A stretch of 64,000 nucleotides of DNA from contig OY755174.1 in NCBI GenBank assembly GCA_963576735.1, positions 6,696,001 through 6,760,000 of the forward strand, read 5' to 3'. Numbering within the stretch: the first letter of the stretch is position 1; every line of letters begins with the position of its first letter. A program made the translations under genes and the position numbers. The DNA comes from Bedellia somnulentella. Taxonomy: Eukaryota; Arthropoda; Insecta; Lepidoptera; Bedelliidae. The notes beneath the pieces are model-generated. The model searched no databases. It saw only the letters and a program-made list of their open reading frames with translations, and was not told the origin of the DNA. Of the stretch, positions 57,043 through 64,000 are shown one piece after another.

Positions 57043-57444
57043 ATTTTTCAGTTATTGTTTGGCGATCTGGTTGGTAGTTGGCATCCCCTTAGGGATTTCC
57101 TGCCATTATTATAGTAATTGGACTTGATCCGGAATCCGTCTAGGGGCTAAACATGATCTGAAAATCACACGTATAATTTTGTTACTTATGTACATACAGT
57201 TTTCATTCTTGGTGCTCGCCTGAGGTGGACGTGTGTCGCGCTCGATATTGTTCTACCGAAAATTTGATTCCGAATTTTTGTTATTGGTTGTTGGTGATAT
57301 TTTCGATTCCTTGTCACTCTAAGGGGTCATTGACCGGTCGGCCCCTCCCAGTGGGCGGTCCTAGAGAGAGACAAGCGAAGTTGCGGAGCTCTGACCTAAG
57401 GAACAAACTGAAAAATAATATCAGTAATTTTGGATTTTTGGGTG

Positions 57445-57525
57445 CCGCCGTTGAGGATTGAACTCGGTGCTCTTGCGCAGCGGATCGTGGTTGAGCGCGG
57501 TTGCCGCTGAGCTAAATTGACTTGT
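57445..57525 (-). repeat. tRNA-like segment in the LINE leader
   Basis: On the minus strand TTTAGCTCAGCGGCAACCGC (A-box region) and ACCGAGTTCAATCCTCAACG (B-box-like) are spaced as in a tRNA. The acceptor stem does not pair, so it is a tRNA-derived SINE head or similar relic rather than a tRNA gene. Confidence 0.4.
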
Positions 57526-57702
57526 GCCGCCGCGACGAATTCACCGTACACTACGCGGCCATGTGTGAGTCACCGAGGCTACGCGATACGTGCTACGCTT
57601 GCTGACGTCACCGACTACGAATGCACTACGAATTAGCGTAGATCTTGATTCCGGTATACAAAGGAAACTTTTATAAACGTTAACAGTTATAGTCTTTTAA
57701 AT

Positions 57703-58659
57703 ATGTCTCTACGCCGAACACCCCCACCTTTAGCAAAAGGTAATCTGAACGAGTCAAAATCGGAGACTGATTTAAATAACTGTTCATCTTTAGACGACAC
57801 CTTTTTAAAAACAAATCGTTCGAAACGACCTCACTCAGAAATTGAACGTGATTCCACAGTTGACAACCTGGAGTTAAACAAGTCGATATCCTTGTGGAAG
57901 CAACAACAGGAACTGAATATAGCAAAGTCATTGGAACAACAAACTTCACTTTTAGCTAAATTATCTGCCGACATTGCCGACATTAAAACTCAAAACTCAC
58001 AAATCCAACAGACAAATGCAGATATAGAACGCTCTGTAAATTTCATGAACACAAAATTTGAGGAAATGAAAAATGAAATTAATGCCCTGAAAAAGGAAAA
58101 GAATGATCAGTTGGAATACATACAGTATCTCGAAACAAAAGTTCAGGATCTGCAATTTAAGTCTCGCACATCCAGCATAGAGATTCGCAACATTCCAAAA
58201 CAAGCGGAAGAAAATGTAGAGAGCCTGACGAATACTGTTACTACACTCGGGACCGTAGTAGGACTGAAAATAGAAAAATCTGAAATACGTGACGTCTACA
58301 GACTTCCTGGGAAACCTGAAACAGTGCGTCCAATAATAGCTGAATTTTCGACGGTTCCAATAATGAAGCGAATGATTGCAGCGGTAAGGCAACACAACAA
58401 TACGACCAAAGAAAATAAACTCAATACAGAGCAAGTTGGTATCGCTGGAGCCCGTCGTGCAATATATATATCTGAACAGCTTCCAGGTAGTACAAAGAAG
58501 TTATTTCAATCAGCAAGGGAGTTCGCTAAAAAACACCATTATAGATTTTGTTGGGTATCTAATGGTAATATATTTATTAAAAAGGATCTGGGTGCGAAAC
58601 ATTATGTCATCAAATCTGAAAAATGCTTTCTTAATTTAGAAATTGAAAAAAAAGACTGA
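57703..58659 (+). CDS. LINE ORF1 protein, 318 aa, FP25K-like C-terminus
   Basis: Complete frame from ATG 57703. Residues about 65-155 form a coiled coil (LWKQQQELNIAKSLEQQTSL, EEMKNEINALKKEKNDQLEY). Residues 160-310 carry the domain shared by many LINE ORF1 proteins and the baculovirus FP25K family: SIEIRNIPK, EIRDVYRLPGKP, RPIIAEF, AIYISEQLPGSTKKLF and YRFCWVSNGNIFIKK. Such proteins bind the element's RNA and form the retrotransposition particle. The N-terminus is Ser/Pro/Thr-rich. Intact length is usual for the group. The sequence relation to FP25K is by recognition, not by search. Confidence 0.88.
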   Translation: MSLRRTPPPLAKGNLNESKSETDLNNCSSLDDTFLKTNRSKRPHSEIERDSTVDNLELNKSISLWKQQQELNIAKSLEQQTSLLAKLSADIADIKTQNSQIQQTNADIERSVNFMNTKFEEMKNEINALKKEKNDQLEYIQYLETKVQDLQFKSRTSSIEIRNIPKQAEENVESLTNTVTTLGTVVGLKIEKSEIRDVYRLPGKPETVRPIIAEFSTVPIMKRMIAAVRQHNNTTKENKLNTEQVGIAGARRAIYISEQLPGSTKKLFQSAREFAKKHHYRFCWVSNGNIFIKKDLGAKHYVIKSEKCFLNLEIEKKD

Positions 58660-58704
58660 CTATTGTTAATTAAGTATGTATCTTTACCTAAAAATTATTT
58701 AACT

Positions 58705-59196
58705 ATGCAAGATAAATATTTTACTCTGTTTATGCTAAATAACTGTTGTCATGTTAGAGTTGAAACATTTTCCACTGACTGTAAAACACAATACACTTAT
58801 TATCACAAATCAAAAAAAATCCAACATATGCTTATAAAATACTTGTACAATACACATAAACACTTTACAATTAAAACACAGAAATCGAAGCCACTATTAC
58901 ACTATACACATTACAAATTTCATAAAAGTATCTTACTTTTTTATGACCATACTTACATTCTCAACATACATGCATGTGATGGCGATGGTTTATCCTTTTA
59001 TTATATATGTGTAAATTATAGCTCTGACATAGCACAACTTTTAAGAAAGAATATTCCTACATCAAAAAGTTACTTTATTAATTCCATACTATCATGTACA
59101 ACGCATAATATAATGTTAAAATCATTACATACACTGTATTCTTATTATATTGAGCACCTTTTAAGAAATAAAAATGGCTACGATAAAAAATATTAA
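58705..59196 (+). CDS. Possible third LINE ORF between ORF1 and ORF2
   Basis: The frame is open from 58663 (TTG) to a stop at 59194-59196; the first ATG is at 58705, giving 163 residues. It begins right after ORF1 and overlaps the ORF2 start by 23 nt. The product is rich in Tyr, His, Leu and Lys (HYTHYKFHKSILLFYDHTYI) and matches nothing I know. In such AT-rich DNA several percent of random codons would be stops, so 170 codons without one is notable. Base composition (A/C-rich, G-poor strand) lowers but does not remove that expectation. It could equally be an untranslated spacer. Confidence 0.3.
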   Translation: MQDKYFTLFMLNNCCHVRVETFSTDCKTQYTYYHKSKKIQHMLIKYLYNTHKHFTIKTQKSKPLLHYTHYKFHKSILLFYDHTYILNIHACDGDGLSFYYICVNYSSDIAQLLRKNIPTSKSYFINSILSCTTHNIMLKSLHTLYSYYIEHLLRNKNGYDKKY

Positions 59197-62110
59197 TGAT
59201 GAATTAGATAAGCTAAGTATAGAAAACTCAGTGATATGCAACGCCAATGAATGCAACAAATATATAAGCTCCCCTAATAGTAACATAAGTATTTTTCACA
59301 TGAATATACGTAGCCTAAATAAAAATTATGAGGAATTAGACATTCTACTTAGCCAAATAGATGCGAGTATTGATTTAATTATTCTTACAGAATGTTGGCT
59401 TAGTAAAGTTCAAAAACTCCCATACATGCACGGGTATAACCCCCATTTTACTAAAACTAATATTAATCAAAACGATGGAGTTGTAATTTACTCAAAAATA
59501 GGTCTTAAATGTAAAATATCGGAACCCCACCTATTAGGAGGTAATTGTCTGGTATGTACTATCAACGACACCCTTGCTGTTGTAGCGATTTACCGTTCTC
59601 CGTCTTTTAAATCGAAACTGGACTATGATAGTTTTTTCTCTGGTTTAGATGATATTTTAAAAACTTTTTCTCATTTAAGTAATATTGCTCTGACGGGGGA
59701 TATTAACATTGATATAAAGCAAGGTAGCGTTGATGAACATAGACTCGAGTACCTTACACTCAATGCTTCACATGGGCTATTGCCCACACATCTCATACCA
59801 ACCAGGGACAGAAACTGCTTGGATCATGTTATGTTGAAAACAAACCTTAGTCATAACACATTAATTGTCAATTCCACGATTACGGACCACGCTGCTACTA
59901 TTTTAATTCTACAAAAGAATAAGTGTTTGCGTAAAAAATCGTTCACAACACACTTTACTGACTACTCGGCAATAAAAAAAGAACTGGAAAGCTATGATTT
60001 TACCGAAATTTTACAAACAAGTGATCCAAATATGGCAACAAATAAGTTAATAAAAGTTTTACAAGCAGTGATTGATAAGCATTCGAAAGAAACCAAAACT
60101 ACAAGAAAAAAGCGTTGTCTGAAACCATGGATTACACCGGGTTTGTTAAGGTGCATCAAGAATCGTGACAACTTACATAAGAAATCAAAGCAATGCCCTA
60201 ATAACATAATTCAAAAAACAACGTACACACGCTACCGTAACTTCTGTAACCGACTTCTTTGGAAATTAAAACGACAACACTATGAATCAGAATTACAACA
60301 AGCCGGTAAAGACTCAAAAGCCCTCTGGAAATGTATAAAGGACATTACAAATTCTAAAAAACATACGAGTCCACCTATGGAATTATTAGATATTAACGAC
60401 TCAGATGAATCATCTATAAATAACATTTGTAATTATTTTACTAATATAGGCAAAAATTTAGCTCATGAAATAATCACCAAAAATAGTTTTCAAAATTTAA
60501 AGTCTCATTCTATAAATAAAACTAACATTTCTCTCCTTAAATCCCTAGCCATCGTTGAAACGAATGAAGTTGAGGTTAAATCTATTATTTTGAGTATGCG
60601 TAAGAACTGTTCTATTGGGTCGGATGGCATATCTTCCTGGTTATTAAAAGATTGCAGCCATATTCTGATTCCAATAATAACTCATATTTGTAACGTATCC
60701 ATTTCAGCAGGTGTTTTCCCAAGTGCTTTTAAAGTAGCCTTAGTTCATCCAATACATAAAAAAGGTAGAAGAGATTGTGTGACAAACTATCGTCCAATAT
60801 CAGTACTACCAGCTTTATCAAAGATACTTGAAAAAATACTTAATAAGAGACTGACTGAATTTTTAACAAAAGAAAACTTAATAGCCAAAAACCAATATGG
60901 TTTCAGAAAAGGGGTGTCTACCGAAGATGCTGTTATGGACCTGACGCAGGAAATAGCTAGAAATTTGGATAACAAAGTTAAATGCGTAGGAATCTTCCTT
61001 GATTTATCAAAGGCGTTCGACACGGTTTCTATTTCAATACTTTTAGATAAACTTGAGAACTTAGGTGTGAGAGGGATTGCTTTAGATATTTTTAAGGACT
61101 ATCTTTCTAATCGAAAGCAAAAAGTAAAAATTTGTAATTATTGCAGTGAGGAGGAGATAATCATATACGGAATTCCACAGGGAAGTGTCTTGGGCCCAAC
61201 CCTATTTCAAGTTTATCTAAATGACCTGTGTACCATGAAACCCAAAAATTGTAAAATATATACATATGCTGACGATACAGCGATTCTCGTTAGTGGTACA
61301 ACTTGGCCCGAAGTAAAACTAAATGCAGAAACCGCGATGCGAAAAGTAATGAGCTGGCTCATGGCCAATTTATTGACCCTAAATCTGAATAAAACAAACT
61401 TCATTCCATTTTCAATTCGAAATAATACCCAACCTCCCTCTAACTACTCAATTATAGCTCACACCTGCTCTAACACTGAAGCTGATTGTTTGTGCCAGCC
61501 AATAGCAAGGACATGTGAGATCAAGTATTTAGGGATATATTTAGATCAAAGGCTCAATTGGGACGTACAAATTAATAAACTATCAGAAAGAGTCACTGGC
61601 CTTGTATACATATTAAAACAACTAAGATACTGTGCTAGTCGGCATATATTATTGATGACTTATAAAGCACTATGTGAATCAGTTTTTTGCTACTGTATTA
61701 GCGTTTGGGGCGGCGCACATAAGACGCATATGTTGAAAATCGAGAGAGCACAGCGAAGTATTCTTAAGGTCATGTTTTCGAAACCTTTCAGATACCCGAC
61801 CAAACAACTGTATGCGGAAACAAAGGTTCTCTCGATCAGACAACTGTATATACTCAAATTATTGCTACTTACTCACCGTGAAACATACTCACTAAATAAC
61901 AGACGTAGAAATACCATCCCAACTACAAAACATAACACCACATTTGCAGAACACCAATTCTATGTAATTAGTAAAATAATATATAACAAATTACATAAGC
62001 CAATAGATATGACTATTTTAAATAACTACGTATTGAAGACACACATTATACAATGGTTAAGAGACAAAGATTACGAAACAACAGAAGATATTATAAATAT
62101 AATAAAGTAA
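59174..62110 (+). CDS. LINE ORF2: endonuclease-reverse transcriptase, 978 aa, intact
   Basis: Complete frame from ATG 59174. APE-type endonuclease at about residues 38-235: FHMNIRSLNKN, ILTECWLS, AIYRSPSF, TGDINIDI (near 173), RNCLDHVML and ITDHAATIL (the terminal DH). Reverse transcriptase at about 520-790: NYRPISVLPALSKILEK, YGFRKGVSTEDAV, IFLDLSKAFDTV (near 605), GIPQGSVLGPTLFQVYLNDL and YADDTAIL (near 697, the catalytic YADD). A C-terminal conserved region follows (YKALCESVFCYCISVWGG). No RNase H. It nicks target DNA and reverse-transcribes the element's RNA there. All key residues are present, so activity is possible. Confidence 0.95.
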   Translation: MATIKNINDELDKLSIENSVICNANECNKYISSPNSNISIFHMNIRSLNKNYEELDILLSQIDASIDLIILTECWLSKVQKLPYMHGYNPHFTKTNINQNDGVVIYSKIGLKCKISEPHLLGGNCLVCTINDTLAVVAIYRSPSFKSKLDYDSFFSGLDDILKTFSHLSNIALTGDINIDIKQGSVDEHRLEYLTLNASHGLLPTHLIPTRDRNCLDHVMLKTNLSHNTLIVNSTITDHAATILILQKNKCLRKKSFTTHFTDYSAIKKELESYDFTEILQTSDPNMATNKLIKVLQAVIDKHSKETKTTRKKRCLKPWITPGLLRCIKNRDNLHKKSKQCPNNIIQKTTYTRYRNFCNRLLWKLKRQHYESELQQAGKDSKALWKCIKDITNSKKHTSPPMELLDINDSDESSINNICNYFTNIGKNLAHEIITKNSFQNLKSHSINKTNISLLKSLAIVETNEVEVKSIILSMRKNCSIGSDGISSWLLKDCSHILIPIITHICNVSISAGVFPSAFKVALVHPIHKKGRRDCVTNYRPISVLPALSKILEKILNKRLTEFLTKENLIAKNQYGFRKGVSTEDAVMDLTQEIARNLDNKVKCVGIFLDLSKAFDTVSISILLDKLENLGVRGIALDIFKDYLSNRKQKVKICNYCSEEEIIIYGIPQGSVLGPTLFQVYLNDLCTMKPKNCKIYTYADDTAILVSGTTWPEVKLNAETAMRKVMSWLMANLLTLNLNKTNFIPFSIRNNTQPPSNYSIIAHTCSNTEADCLCQPIARTCEIKYLGIYLDQRLNWDVQINKLSERVTGLVYILKQLRYCASRHILLMTYKALCESVFCYCISVWGGAHKTHMLKIERAQRSILKVMFSKPFRYPTKQLYAETKVLSIRQLYILKLLLLTHRETYSLNNRRRNTIPTTKHNTTFAEHQFYVISKIIYNKLHKPIDMTILNNYVLKTHIIQWLRDKDYETTEDIINIIK

Positions 62111-62182
62111 TATAATAGAATAATATATTTATATTTATATATATACATACACTATTCGTCACATATACCCATACACCACCCA

Positions 62183-62220
<38 letters not shown>

Positions 62221-62523
62221 CTAATACATACCACAGCTAAGCATGATGGCCAAAGTTATATATAATAGAATAGTATCGAGACTACTTTTAATTTTGTTAA
62301 ACCAAGATTGGAAACTGTTCCTTAAGATACAGGATACCCTCCTAGTTTAGGGAACAGTGACTCAAAAAAATAAATAAATTAAAAGCTATTATATGTAATA
62401 AGTCTTACTTGTAAAGATCATAGTTTTATATTCATATATTTCACTATGTAATTCTAGATGTAAGCTTTTATTGTAACTTTTTGGCTGAATAAACGTTATT
62501 ATTATTATTATTATTATATTACA

Positions 62524-62758
62524 TACAAATAGTCACGGCTATAAATCCCTTAACGGGAGCTTTGGAATGAGAAATTCCTCAGCCACTTTTGGAAGTTGAT
62601 TGGGGAAAAGATGGTAATAATAAATGTTTTTGGTGACAGGTCTCCAACCACATCGCCCAAAAATCACCTAAAAAGCCCCTATACCCTTAGTCGCCTCTGA
62701 CGATCACCCACGGGCAGAAACGGGGTAGTGTTATTCTAAGCCGACACTACACGGCTAT
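62524..62758 (-). repeat. Family B interspersed repeat, full length
   Basis: Reverse copy from ACAAATAGTCACGGCTATAA to TTATTCTAAGCCGACACTAC, abutting the LINE tail. Confidence 0.85.
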
Positions 62759-63105
62759 TATTACTTATGTAATGGGGACAAACCCATCGCTGCCGCCGCT
62801 TGATCGTTTGTGGATTAACTGTCCCATGCCTAAGTCTCTATTATAGAAATAATGAAGTGAATCAGTGTATGATCGCAATATCGCATCTTCTGACTCCTTT
62901 TGTGGGTATTGTAAGACTCCTTTACATACCATACCACCATTTCGGTGGGTGATTCGGTTGGCTATCATCACTAACCAAACTATACCAGCTCACTTCTTCT
63001 TTTCACACACATCTTTTTACTACTAAAAATATTAGCTGAGGAATTGTTGATCGTGAGTTTGTGTAAGTGTGTGTTTTATTTTTTATAAACTTAACTTTAC
63101 ATAAC
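62759..63105. other. Nothing recognised
   Basis: Unique sequence without a supported gene; the short minus-strand frame 62765-62971 shows no family feature. Confidence 0.4.
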
Positions 63106-63470
63106 ATAACATAAACGTTCACGCCGTTTATCCCCGAAGGGGTTGGCAGAGGTACCAATACTCCTGAACTCACATGGCAAGCGCCATCTAGTTTCCAGAG
63201 AAGGTACCCACGTTTTGCTTAGACAGTGTACTCACGTGATAGGGGGCAAGCCTATCGCCGTTTTGTACGAATACACTGTCACATGACTAAGTACAACTCA
63301 GCCATGTGGGTTTCCTCACGATGTTTTCCCTCACCGTTAGCAACCATGATAAATTAACCACACATATGACTTTAGAAAAGACAAATTGGTGTAGGCCCGT
63401 CCCAGGATTGGAACTCACGCCCTTCTGTTTTTCGGGCGGGTGTTCTACCCACTGGACTATCATGTCACTG
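63106..63470 (-). repeat. tRNA-derived SINE, family A, young subfamily
   Basis: Reverse copy; from 63470 down: GATAGTCCAGTGGGTAGAAC, GAGTTCCAATCCTGGGACGG, CTTCTCTGGAAACTAGATGG, and GGATAAACGGCGTGAACG, then a TTATG tail. Only a few differences from 39305-39665. The frame at 63306-63494 is a shadow. Confidence 0.88.
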
Positions 63471-63836
63471 TCACTTAACTTTACTCTTGAATAAATAACA
63501 CTTTGTATTTTTTTTTATTAAATCTTGTTAAGGAAACAGGTACACACGTCTTTAATTAATGAATAATACTATTTCACCATAAATCACCCCAACCCACATA
63601 CTTGGTGCTACCAATTAGTCATTGCGACACAAAATTATACGATGCTCTCCTATCAAACACGACAGTGGTAAAGATCGCTATAAACTGTAAAGTGAGTCTT
63701 ATAACAAACTAGTTAAAGACTTAGGGCCCAGCCGTAGGTTATAGTATAATAGTACCTGTATACATTGCACGTGTAACTCAGGAGCGCGTGGGAGGAAATA
63801 ATAACCACTATCCTGCCCGGCTAGTACGAGCAGTGT
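63471..63836. other. Nothing recognised
   Basis: No coding frame or named repeat. Confidence 0.4.
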
Positions 63837-63840
63837 TTAA

Positions 63841-63998
63841 ACTAGTTATCGCGTGGGATAAAGCAGCCATCTCTTACGCACTTACTTAGTATCGTATACT
63901 GCCATCTAATTCTAACCGTTATCGTGTCGATAAAATAGTGCTCGTGCTTGCCCTGCTGAAGAGATGAGATGGCTGCTTTATCCCACGCGATAACTAGT
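63841..63998. mobile_element. MITE with 33-bp perfect TIRs and TTAA target site
   Basis: 63841-63873 (ACTAGTTATCGCGTGGGATA ...) is the exact inverse of 63966-63998. TTAA precedes it (63837-63840), and the window's last two bases are TT, the first half of the expected second TTAA. The inner 92 bp hold no frame. TTAA duplication suggests piggyBac-type mobilisation, though the tips do not start with CC as most piggyBac ends do. Confidence 0.8.
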
Positions 63999-64000
63999 TT

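Larger units (their letters stand above)
57200..62517 (+). mobile_element. LINE (CR1/Zenon- or Jockey-like), both ORFs open
   Basis: The order is 5' leader (about 57200-57702), ORF1 57703-58659, a 514-bp inter-ORF region, ORF2 59174-62110, and a 407-bp 3' region with a CA run (62187-62215) and a TTA-repeat tail (62495-62517) after AATAAACG. No frameshift or stop in either ORF. The 5' limit is approximate. The copy lies in the phosphatase intron in sense orientation. Confidence 0.9.

Noticed and set aside
57450..57522. A genuine tRNA gene on the minus strand
   Set aside because: A- and B-box-like blocks are present but the acceptor ends do not pair and no clean anticodon arm forms.
57997..58434. 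145-codon minus-strand frame
   Set aside because: Antisense shadow of LINE ORF1.
62187..62215. CA microsatellite as a separate feature of interest
   Set aside because: Part of the LINE 3' region; ordinary simple repeat.

Overview
The window looks like insect nuclear DNA, most probably from a moth or butterfly. It is AT-rich, intron-containing and crowded with transposable elements. The interspersed repeat types are ones I associate with Lepidoptera: tRNA-derived SINEs, short repeats ending in ATGT tails, CR1/Jockey-like LINEs, a mariner and a PIF/Harbinger element. No bacterial-type operon, rRNA gene or CRISPR array is visible, and no trustworthy tRNA gene. A run of 200 Ns marks a scaffold gap.

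Two host genes are supported. (1) On the minus strand, seven exons between 40285 and 12139 encode the N-terminal tetratricopeptide part of the histone H3K27 demethylase UTX/KDM6A, about 392 residues. All splice phases join cleanly. Exons 1-4 (40285 to 35491) are AT-rich; exons 5-7 (13473 to 12139) are GC-rich; a 22-kb intron lies between them. The JmjC catalytic part is not in view. (2) On the plus strand, two exons (51842-51862 and 54936-55063) begin a dual-specificity phosphatase of the DUSP3/VHR type; its catalytic exons lie beyond the right edge. The two genes are divergent, about 11.5 kb apart.

Layout. 1-6.8 kb: repeats, including a composite element with a tRNA-like head and a Helitron-like end. 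6.84-9.66 kb: a complete PIF/Harbinger transposon with terminal inverted repeats, a TAA target duplication, an intact MADF protein gene and a transposase broken by one stop codon. 9.7-13.5 kb: gap and Utx exons 7-5. 13.5-23.7 kb: a nearly repeat-free part of the big Utx intron with several GC-rich islands, one carrying a TATA box followed by a possible first exon. 23.8-35.5 kb: repeat-rich intron with a dead mariner and LINE remnants. 35.5-40.3 kb: Utx exons 4-1. 41-47.1 kb: LINE remnants and a nearly complete minus-strand LINE (PHD-finger ORF1, endonuclease-reverse transcriptase ORF2) carrying two one-base frameshifts. 47.1-57 kb: start of the phosphatase gene plus foldback elements and palindromes. 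57.2-62.5 kb: a LINE with both ORFs open, possibly recently active. 62.5-64 kb: SINEs and a MITE that ends at the window edge.

I did not find a clearly new biological system. The most interesting leads are the long open frame between the two ORFs of the plus-strand LINE, the perfect tRNA-SINE palindrome at 53.4 kb, the foldback MITE with its empty-site paralogue at 48.3/48.9 kb, the composite tRNA/Helitron-like element, and the repeat-free, promoter-bearing island inside the Utx intron.
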